From Sphingobacterium sp. R2 (lineage in GTDB: Bacteria; Bacteroidota; Bacteroidia; Sphingobacteriales; Sphingobacteriaceae): 64,000 nucleotides of DNA. How positions within the stretch are numbered: the first letter of the stretch is position 1; the number at the start of each line of letters is the position of its first letter. A program made the translations under genes and the position numbers. The stretch is taken from assembly GCF_040760075.1 (NCBI RefSeq), contig NZ_CP142884.1, positions 1 through 64,000 on the forward strand. Direction: 5' to 3'. This document shows positions 23,002 through 31,339 of this stretch, in pieces. Below the pieces are notes generated by a model. It did not search any database. It was not told the origin of the DNA and saw only the letters and a list, made by a program, of their open reading frames with translations.

Positions 23002-23406
23002 ATGAATTTAAGAGCATTAGTATCCGTAACTGGTAAACCAGGATTGTTCAAATTGGTTGGACAAAATAAAGGAGGTTTTATTTTAGAAACCCTGGATCAG
23101 GCAAAAATAAAAACTGTAGTCAGTTTATCTTCGACAAAAATGGCTACTTTGGAAGACATCACAATTTATGGTGAAGAAGAAGAAATTCGATTATTGAATA
23201 TTTTTGAAACTATCAAAGAGAAAGGGATTGCTTTACCGGATACGAAATCGGATGGCGAAACGTTGAGAAATTTCTTCCGTGAAGTAGCTCCCGGCCATGA
23301 TGAATCACGTGTTTATTCATCGGATATTAAAAAGGTGATTACTTGGTATAATATTATCAAAGAATTTCCTTTATTTGAAGAAGAAGCTCCTGCTCCTTTA
23401 ATGTAG
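23002..23406 (+). CDS. DUF5606 domain-containing protein
   Basis: The 134-residue protein matches the Bacteroidota family DUF5606. The N terminus reads MNLRALVSVTGKPGLFKLVG, with a Lys/Glu-rich middle and an acidic C terminus (FPLFEEEAPAPLM). The family has no assigned function. It has no signal or membrane segment. It lies 26 bp after the cyclophilin gene and ends just before a strong bidirectional terminator, giving a two-gene unit. Confidence 0.85.
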   Translation: MNLRALVSVTGKPGLFKLVGQNKGGFILETLDQAKIKTVVSLSSTKMATLEDITIYGEEEEIRLLNIFETIKEKGIALPDTKSDGETLRNFFREVAPGHDESRVYSSDIKKVITWYNIIKEFPLFEEEAPAPLM

Positions 23407-23415
23407 TTTTTACCT

Positions 23416-23470
23416 ACGTCAAATAAAAAACGGAGTTGATTATTGATCAACTCCGTTTTTTATTTGACGT
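23416..23470. terminator. bidirectional terminator, 25-bp perfect stem
   Basis: 23416-23440 and 23446-23470 are exact inverted copies separated by a 5-nt loop (TATTG). The GC-rich inner stem (CGGAGTTGAT) is flanked by A/T runs on both sides. It separates the convergent DUF5606 and lipoprotein genes. Confidence 0.92.
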
Positions 23471-23550
23471 ACTAATGAAACACGACATCAAGCACTCTCT
23501 GTTCAATGCTATTTTGACCAGTGGGACCGTCAGCCCCATGAACCTTTACT

Positions 23551-23991
23551 TTAATTCACATAATTCTGCAACCGATAAGTTAAACCTTCAGCAATGGATA
23601 TTGCTTGTTGTTGATCAAATCTAATTTCCATCTTGCGTAAGGGAACACGCATAAGTTCCATGCGTTGGAAGGGATTTCCAATATCAAAGCTATCTGCTTC
23701 CTCTTTTTGGGATTCGGGCAGTGCGGATATCGTTTTCCACAAAACGGCAGGTGAGCTATCGTTATTCAGATTCATCAACCTGAGGAGTTCAGCAAAAGGC
23801 AAATTCGGAAAGGTAACTTTTTGTTCGATTACTGCAGCATTGATAGGTTTTGAAGAACGAATGTCAGTTGTTGTATTTGATTCTTCGTGTAATTTAACTT
23901 CTTTAGGGGTAGAAGACTGACAATTGTAAAAGAGTAGCGATAGGCCAAATAAAGGGAGAGATAGGCCATACTTTATTAGATATTTTTTCAT
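23551..23991 (-). CDS. hypothetical lipoprotein
   Basis: The 146-residue protein is not recognised. A lipoprotein signal peptide ends at the lipobox-like FYNC (Cys24), followed by a Ser/Thr-rich linker and a small soluble domain. It stands alone between terminators on both sides (23416-23470 and 24055-24079), so it is probably a single-gene unit. Confidence 0.68.
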   Translation of the reverse strand: MKKYLIKYGLSLPLFGLSLLFYNCQSSTPKEVKLHEESNTTTDIRSSKPINAAVIEQKVTFPNLPFAELLRLMNLNNDSSPAVLWKTISALPESQKEEADSFDIGNPFQRMELMRVPLRKMEIRFDQQQAISIAEGLTYRLQNYVN

Positions 23992-24048
23992 ATCTATTTT
24001 TGTTTAAATGTATTTTATACAAATTCACCTTATTTGGGGCATATATCA

Positions 24049-24084
24049 CAAAAAAGCTCCAGTAATAATATCTGGAGCTCTTTT
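24049..24084 (-). terminator. murA terminator
   Basis: AGCTCCAG (24055-24062) and CTGGAGCT (24072-24079) form an 8-bp stem with a 9-nt loop. On the minus strand it is followed by a T-run (complement of aaaaaa at 24049-24054). It lies 39 bp beyond the murA stop. Confidence 0.85.
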
Positions 24085-24117
24085 TCTTCAATTTGCCATT
24101 CGGGCTGATAAGATTAT

Positions 24118-25443
24118 TTAATGTCCCTTTGGTTCGGCGTCTATACGTTTAATATCTGCACCTAATTTCCGTAAGCGCTCTTCGATATCTTGATAGCCGC
24201 GTTCAATTTGTTCGATGTTGTGGATCACAGACTTGCCTTTTGCCGATAAGGCTGCAATGAGTAAGGATACTCCGGCGCGGATATCAGGGGAAGTCATTTC
24301 AATACCTCTCAGGTGGTGCGATTTGTTCAATCCAATAACAGTGGCGCGGTGCGGATCGCACAAGATAATCTGAGCTCCCATATCAATCAGTTTATCGACG
24401 AAGAACAAACGGCTCTCAAACATTTTTTGGTGAATCAATACATTACCTTTAGCCTGCGTTGCCACCACGAGCACTATACTCAATAAATCTGGTGTAAAAC
24501 CTGGCCAAGGTGCATCCGAGATGGTCAGAATAGATCCATCTATAAATGTATCAATTTCATAAGAGTCTTGTGCAGGAATAAAAATATCGTCACCACGCAG
24601 TTCAAACTTGATACCCAAACGCGAAAATACAGATGGGATAACACCAAGTTCTTCAAAACAGACGTCTTTAATAGTGATTTCAGAACCTGTCATTGCAGCC
24701 AATCCGATAAAAGAACCAATTTCGATCATGTCGGGCAACATACGGTGTGAAGTACCGCCAAGACGTTCTACACCTTCAATGGTCAACAAATTAGATCCAA
24801 TACCGGATATTTTTGCTCCCATGCGGTTTAGCATCTTACATAATTGCTGTAAATAAGGCTCACAAGCCGCGTTGTATATTGTTGTTGTGCCTTTAGCCAA
24901 TACGGCAGCCATTACAATGTTGGCAGTACCGGTCACTGAGGCCTCGTCCAATAAGATATAGCTTCCTTTAAGCTCTGTTGCATCAACATTAAAAAAATGA
25001 TTGGTAGGATCGTAAATAAATTTGGCCCCCAGTTTTTCAAAGCCCAAAAAATGTGTATCCAATCGTCTACGGCCAATTTTATCGCCCCCCGGTTTTGGGA
25101 TAGCTGCTTTGCCGAATCGAGCCAACAAAGGTCCAACAATCATAATTGAGCCCCGCAACCCCCCTCCTTTTTCTTTAAATTCGGGTGATTGAAAATAGTC
25201 TATATTTATATCTTTAGCTTCAAAAACATAGGTATCCTTATCAATGCGATTGATTTTAACACCTAGCGCTCCTAACAGATCGATCAGCTTATTGACATCT
25301 TTAATATCTGGGATATTACTGATGGTCATGGGTTCTTCTGTCAGCAAAACTGCTGAAAGAATCTGTAAGGCCTCATTTTTTGCTCCTTGAGGAATAATCT
25401 CTCCCTTTAACGGTTTTCCACCGATTATTTCAAATGCGTTCAT
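24118..25443 (-). CDS. murA: UDP-N-acetylglucosamine 1-carboxyvinyltransferase MurA
   Basis: The 441-residue protein is the first committed enzyme of peptidoglycan synthesis, adding enolpyruvate from PEP to UDP-GlcNAc in the cytosol. It has the two-domain EPSP-synthase fold, with KNEAL near residue 22 and the loop PGGDKIGRRRLDTHF around 118-132. The residue equivalent to E. coli Cys115 is Asp121 (codon at 25081-25083, GAT). This is the replacement known in Mycobacterium tuberculosis, Borrelia and Chlamydia MurA, which fosfomycin cannot alkylate. The enzyme should be active with reduced fosfomycin sensitivity. The gene has its own terminator. Confidence 0.96.
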   Translation of the reverse strand: MNAFEIIGGKPLKGEIIPQGAKNEALQILSAVLLTEEPMTISNIPDIKDVNKLIDLLGALGVKINRIDKDTYVFEAKDINIDYFQSPEFKEKGGGLRGSIMIVGPLLARFGKAAIPKPGGDKIGRRRLDTHFLGFEKLGAKFIYDPTNHFFNVDATELKGSYILLDEASVTGTANIVMAAVLAKGTTTIYNAACEPYLQQLCKMLNRMGAKISGIGSNLLTIEGVERLGGTSHRMLPDMIEIGSFIGLAAMTGSEITIKDVCFEELGVIPSVFSRLGIKFELRGDDIFIPAQDSYEIDTFIDGSILTISDAPWPGFTPDLLSIVLVVATQAKGNVLIHQKMFESRLFFVDKLIDMGAQIILCDPHRATVIGLNKSHHLRGIEMTSPDIRAGVSLLIAALSAKGKSVIHNIEQIERGYQDIEERLRKLGADIKRIDAEPKGH

Positions 25444-25542
25444 TTATTCTATAAGTGATATCTTCTTAATACATACTCTCCGCTTGTATTTCCCTTGGGT
25501 ATTTGGTTTTATTGTTGCGTAAAACACCGAATTTTTTAAAAA

Positions 25543-25592
25543 AAGCAGGCAATTGTAAAGAAATCTGTTAATCACTTCGCAATTGCCTGCTT
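25543..25592 (-). terminator. DUF4290 gene terminator
   Basis: AAGCAGGCAATT (25543-25554) and AATTGCCTGCTT (25581-25592) form a 12-bp perfect stem with a 26-nt loop, 19 bp beyond the DUF4290 stop. A T-run follows on the minus strand (complement of ttttttaaaaaa at 25532-25543). This separates DUF4290 from murA. Confidence 0.8.
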
Positions 25593-25611
25593 CTTTGAAC
25601 AATTTTAAGAA

Positions 25612-26427
25612 CTAGCCTCGTTTGTTATTATAGTTACCCTGTGGCTTTCTGTTTCTGTTATTATTACTTCCGTAACTATTGTTATTGTTACTTCCGTAGC
25701 TATTACTGTTGCTTCCGTAGTTGTTGCGTTTGGTATTATTGTTATTGTTGTTTGCCATACGGGGCTTACCACCACCTTTCGACTGATGACCGGAATTATT
25801 GTTATTGTTGTTGTTATTATTTCCGCCCGAATTACTGTTGGCCGGACCTTTAACACGATTTCCCGGAGGCGGCGTTTTAAAGTCAAGTTTCGTCAAAACA
25901 GTACCTTCTGGTAAGCTCAATTGATAACCTGACAGCTCTTTGAGATCCTGAATGATCAATTCATCCGAAACGGAATCTTTATTCCAGGTCAGGTAAGCCA
26001 TTTTCATAAAATTGGCAATACCGATAACCATCTGCTCCCTTTTGGCTTCGTCATTAGCCAATAGCGCCTTCTCAATCATTTTCTCTACGGTAAAACCGTA
26101 ATGCTTGAATCGGATGGAATGCTGTGGATAGCCGAGGTGCTCCACTTCGTGTTTCACGCTTTTGGCAGTAGCAATTGGATAAGGCGAGTCGATATCCAAT
26201 TTAAAATCAGAAATAATCTGCAGGTGGTCCCACAGCTTATGTTTGAAATCAGACACATCTCGAAGATGTGGGTTTAACACCCCCATCATATCGATTACAA
26301 TTTGTGCGTGTTTATTTCTTTCTTCCTTTGTGGGTAAAGTACAGATGTAATCTACCATATTTTGCACATTGCGACCATATTCTGCAAGGATCAATTTTGG
26401 TCTAGTGCTGTTGTAGTCAAAGTTCAT
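25612..26427 (-). CDS. DUF4290 protein with Asn/Gly-rich tail
   Basis: The frame is open to 26460, but MNFDYNSTRPKLIL at 26427 is the family-like start, giving 271 residues. Residues 1 to about 190 are the DUF4290 domain, a Bacteroidota-specific helical domain of unknown function. The last 70 or so residues are low complexity, made of Asn runs, Gly, Ser and repeated YGSN/NSYGSNN units ending in basic NRNRKPQGNYNNKRG. Such a tail is probably disordered and could bind nucleic acid or drive condensation, which is inference. It lies 54 bp after the pcrA-like helicase gene, so cotranscription is likely. Confidence 0.88.
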   Translation of the reverse strand: MNFDYNSTRPKLILAEYGRNVQNMVDYICTLPTKEERNKHAQIVIDMMGVLNPHLRDVSDFKHKLWDHLQIISDFKLDIDSPYPIATAKSVKHEVEHLGYPQHSIRFKHYGFTVEKMIEKALLANDEAKREQMVIGIANFMKMAYLTWNKDSVSDELIIQDLKELSGYQLSLPEGTVLTKLDFKTPPPGNRVKGPANSNSGGNNNNNNNNNSGHQSKGGGKPRMANNNNNNTKRNNYGSNSNSYGSNNNNSYGSNNNRNRKPQGNYNNKRG

Positions 26428-26480
26428 ATAGCTAATATAAGTACCTAAGTAAACGATCAAGATGTCGTTTTGGTATTTTA

Positions 26481-28760
26481 TTATTGAATTATTCTAAGTT
26501 TTGCAAATTTAAGCAACAATTGTTTCTGTCCCAACTCTTTAAAGAAAATAGTTGCTTTAATATCTCCTTTATTTCCTTCGAGATTAACAACTTTCCCAAA
26601 TCCGAAGCGTTCGTGTTCAACTTCCATGCCGACTTGAAGGTTTGATGTATCTGAAGGAGCAAAACCCGCAGTAGGTTTGTGGGCTTTTGGCAGTATTGAC
26701 GTCGTTTTCACCATCGGCTTAGGCTTAGGTTTAGAAAATGTGTCATCACTGTCCTTTTGTTGCCATGCAATTCGTTCGCCTTGAAAACTTCCGGCTGAGG
26801 CAGAAGTTTGTCGTGGTTTAAAATCCAATGCTAGACATGCCGGATTTAATTCATCCAAGAAGCGACTGGGTTCGCAATTATTGAGCGTTCCCCAACGATA
26901 TCGCGAAGTAGCATACGAAAGTAGTAATTTTTTTTCAGCTCTAGTCACAGCGACATAAAAAAGTCTTCGTTCTTCCTCCAATTCCGACCTGGAATTTAAA
27001 GATAACTGCGACGGAAATAAGTTTTCTTCCAAACCAACGATAAAAACAATCGGAAACTCCAGTCCTTTCGAAGAGTGGATGGTCATTAAGGATACGGTAT
27101 CAGCGTTTGGATCTTTATCATTATCGTCGTTTGTCAACAGAGCGATATCTTGCATGTATACGTCCAGTCCACGCTCTTCAATGTCCTCTCGCTCCGAAAA
27201 TTCCTTAATACCATTAAGAAGTTCCTGGATATTTTCGTAGCGTGCCAATCCTTCTACGGACTTATCTTCATACAATTCTTTTAGAATACCACAGTGCTGA
27301 GCAATGTGCATGGCCGTATCAAAGGCGTTATTATTTTTGGCCAGGGCTTGAAAACTCTGTATCATCTGTGCAAAACCACCAACAGAGGTTGCACTACGTC
27401 CATCAAGAAACTGAGCTGCATTGGCAACAACATCCCAAATGCGGTATTGATTCTGATCTGCGGCGATCATAATCTTCTCGATTGTTGTATCCCCTATCCC
27501 TCTGCGCGGGTAATTGATAACGCGCTTTAACGCTTCCTCATCGTTTGGATTGAAGGTAAGCCTAAAATACGCGATTAGATCTTTAATTTCTTTCCGTTGA
27601 TAGAAAGAAGTACCACCATATATTTTATAGGGAATATTAATTTTGCGTAAGGCCTCCTCCATTGCCCTGGATTGGGCGTTGGTACGATACAGAATAGCAA
27701 AATCTTTAAAATTAAGCCCTTTTAACGATTTCTCTTCAATGATCTGGTCGGCGACGATCTTACCTTCCTCATTGTCAGAGAACGCACGTGAAACCCTGAT
27801 TTTTTCGCCCTCTTCATTATCTGAAAAAACATTTTTCTCCAATTGATTCTGATTGTTGGCGATCACCGAATTAGCTGCATTCACGATCATCTTGGTAGAT
27901 CGATAATTCTGCTCCAGTTTAAAGATCTTCACATCCGGATAATCTTTTTGGAAATTTAGGATATTCTGAATATTTGCCCCGCGAAATGCATAGATAGACT
28001 GTGCGTCATCCCCTACGACACAGATATTTTCGTTGACTGCTGCCAGTCGCTTGACAATAAGGTATTGTGAAAAGTTCGTATCCTGATACTCATCGACCAT
28101 CAGATAACGAAACTGGTGCTGATATTTATGCAGTACCTCTGGATGTTTATTCAATAATACATTTGTTTTAAACAACAGATCATCAAAATCCATGGCTCCT
28201 GCCCTGTAGCAGCGTTGCGCATAGGTCATATAAATTTGTCCCAATTGCCCACGACCGTTGGAAATATCTTCGGCCAAGATGGCTTCATTCTTATTATATT
28301 CCTGCGGTGATATCAGGTTGTTTTTTGCTTGCGAGATCCGTCCGTACACATGATTGACGTTATACAGTTTATCGTCAAGATTCATTTCTTTTAAGATGGC
28401 ACGCAACAAGCTTTTGGTATCGTCGGTATCGTAAATGGTAAAGTTTCTGGGATACCCGATCAATTCAGCTTCTACCCGGAGTATTTTTGCAAATACGGAG
28501 TGGAATGTTCCCATCCAAATATTTTTCGCTTCGCTCCCTACGACAGAAACGATACGGGCACGCATCTCTTTGGCTGCCTTGTTGGTAAATGTCAATACCA
28601 AGATATTGAATGGATCAACACCTTTTCGAATCAAGTGTGCTACACGATAGGTAATCACCCGTGTTTTTCCTGAACCAGCCCCTGCAACAATCATCACAGG
28701 ACCTTCTGTTTGCTCTACGGCTCCTCGTTGTGAAGGGTTTAAACCCGCTAAATAATCCAA
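26481..28760 (-). CDS. pcrA: UvrD/PcrA-type superfamily 1 DNA helicase
   Basis: The 759-residue protein has motif I GAGSGKT (27-33), LVLTFTNKAAKEM (motif Ia), VDEYQDTN (motif II), the GDDAQSIYAFRGA block (motif III), EQNYRS (motif IV) and the C-terminal VAVTRAEKKLLLSYA block (motif VI). It unwinds DNA 3'-5' in nucleotide excision and mismatch repair and removes recombination proteins from DNA. The C-terminal 60 residues (EHERFGFGKVVNLEG) form the PcrA/UvrD tail that contacts RNA polymerase in other bacteria. It is read with DUF4290 downstream. Confidence 0.95.
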   Translation of the reverse strand: MDYLAGLNPSQRGAVEQTEGPVMIVAGAGSGKTRVITYRVAHLIRKGVDPFNILVLTFTNKAAKEMRARIVSVVGSEAKNIWMGTFHSVFAKILRVEAELIGYPRNFTIYDTDDTKSLLRAILKEMNLDDKLYNVNHVYGRISQAKNNLISPQEYNKNEAILAEDISNGRGQLGQIYMTYAQRCYRAGAMDFDDLLFKTNVLLNKHPEVLHKYQHQFRYLMVDEYQDTNFSQYLIVKRLAAVNENICVVGDDAQSIYAFRGANIQNILNFQKDYPDVKIFKLEQNYRSTKMIVNAANSVIANNQNQLEKNVFSDNEEGEKIRVSRAFSDNEEGKIVADQIIEEKSLKGLNFKDFAILYRTNAQSRAMEEALRKINIPYKIYGGTSFYQRKEIKDLIAYFRLTFNPNDEEALKRVINYPRRGIGDTTIEKIMIAADQNQYRIWDVVANAAQFLDGRSATSVGGFAQMIQSFQALAKNNNAFDTAMHIAQHCGILKELYEDKSVEGLARYENIQELLNGIKEFSEREDIEERGLDVYMQDIALLTNDDNDKDPNADTVSLMTIHSSKGLEFPIVFIVGLEENLFPSQLSLNSRSELEEERRLFYVAVTRAEKKLLLSYATSRYRWGTLNNCEPSRFLDELNPACLALDFKPRQTSASAGSFQGERIAWQQKDSDDTFSKPKPKPMVKTTSILPKAHKPTAGFAPSDTSNLQVGMEVEHERFGFGKVVNLEGNKGDIKATIFFKELGQKQLLLKFAKLRIIQ

Positions 28761-28852
28761 ATTAACTCCTTAAATTTTATAACCTGAGAATAGGGTATAA
28801 AAGTACAAATTTCCTGTCGATCCCTCAGGCTATCTTGCTAATATTTTTACAC

Positions 28853-28887
28853 AAAAAAAACCGATAATAAAGATTATCGGTTTTTAT
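28853..28887 (-). terminator. guaB terminator
   Basis: CCGATAAT (28861-28868) and ATTATCGG (28873-28880) form an 8-bp stem with loop AAAG, extended by flanking A/T runs (28853-28860 and 28881-28885). It lies 17-24 bp past the guaB stop on the minus strand. Confidence 0.9.
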
Positions 28888-28903
28888 ATCAAATAAGTGC
28901 TAT

Positions 28904-30400
<1,497 letters not shown>

Positions 30401-30602
30401 CTATTTGCCAGGCAAATTTAAGAAAAATAAGTAATATAAAAAAATAAAGTATATAAATTACAATCGAAAGACAAATTAGAACCATTATGAATTAAACATT
30501 CCATTTTCTTTATTTCAGACGCGATTATTTTTTGGCAAGCTATTTGCTTTCGGTAACACGAAAAGTTATTTTAATTAATGAAAATATAAAGATAAGATAA
30601 TT

Positions 30603-31076
30603 ATGAAAAAGACACTACTTTCATTAGCTGCAGTCGCAGCATTAGCATTTGGTACACAAGAAGTAAAAGCTCAATCTCCTCAACGCGCTGCTATCGGTGT
30701 GGTTTTCGACGGATCGATCGGTGACTTATGGGGGGTTCAATACAAACAATCAATGGGTGGCGCAAACAATGGTCAAGCGCAGGTAATGTTTGATGACCAT
30801 GTGGTAGCAGTTGGTGCTGATTGGCAACATGCAAGACCTTTCCGTGGCGCTCCAGGTTTAGGCTGGTACGCAGGTGTCGGTGCACAATTAACGTTTGTAG
30901 ACGCTGGTGATAACATCACTTATGTGGGATTAAGACCGCAATTGGGTCTAGAATTTAAAATTCCATCGGCTCCTATCGGTCTTCACGCTGACTGGAAACC
31001 AAATTGGACTTTAAACCATGGTTCTGATTTTGACGCTTCAACATTTTCATTTGGTATCAAATATACATTAAGATAA
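30603..31076 (+). CDS. small secreted protein, probable outer membrane beta-barrel
   Basis: The 157-residue protein has a clear signal peptide (about 1-23, ending VKAQ). The mature part has alternating hydrophobic strands with Gly and aromatic residues and ends FGIKYTLR, typical of an 8-strand outer membrane barrel. I do not recognise the family. The codons look strongly biased, suggesting high expression, though I did not calculate this. It is a single-gene unit with its own terminator. Confidence 0.72.
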   Translation: MKKTLLSLAAVAALAFGTQEVKAQSPQRAAIGVVFDGSIGDLWGVQYKQSMGGANNGQAQVMFDDHVVAVGADWQHARPFRGAPGLGWYAGVGAQLTFVDAGDNITYVGLRPQLGLEFKIPSAPIGLHADWKPNWTLNHGSDFDASTFSFGIKYTLR

Positions 31077-31097
31077 TAGAAGCAGTTCAAATAGCTT

Positions 31098-31137
31098 AAA
31101 AAAAGGTTCTTCTCATCATGAGGAGGACCTTTTTTTA
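31098..31137 (+). terminator. terminator after the small barrel gene
   Basis: AGGTTCTTCTCAT and ATGAGGAGGACCT form a stem of about 13 bp with two G-T pairs, flanked by an A-run upstream and a T-run (31130-31137) downstream. It lies about 20 bp past the stop. Confidence 0.85.
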
Positions 31138-31240
31138 TGAAATAAAATGCATAAGTATTTCTTTTTTTCTTCAATTCTCCTATTTTTATGCCGTTGACCT
31201 AATTGGCATAAATAAAACTTTTCATTCTACAAAAATTTTA

Positions 31241-31248
31241 TACCTTTG
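31241..31248 (+). promoter_or_regulatory. -7 box upstream of secDF
   Basis: TACCTTTG fits TAnnTTTG and lies 91 bp before the secDF ATG, leaving an AT-rich leader of about 85 nt. The -33 box is weak. Confidence 0.45.
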
Positions 31249-31339
31249 CCATTCTTGGTAAAATGTGATTAAACAAGAACTAATTATCAATTACATAAAC
31301 AGTATTTAACATTATAATTAATACAATTAATAACAGACG

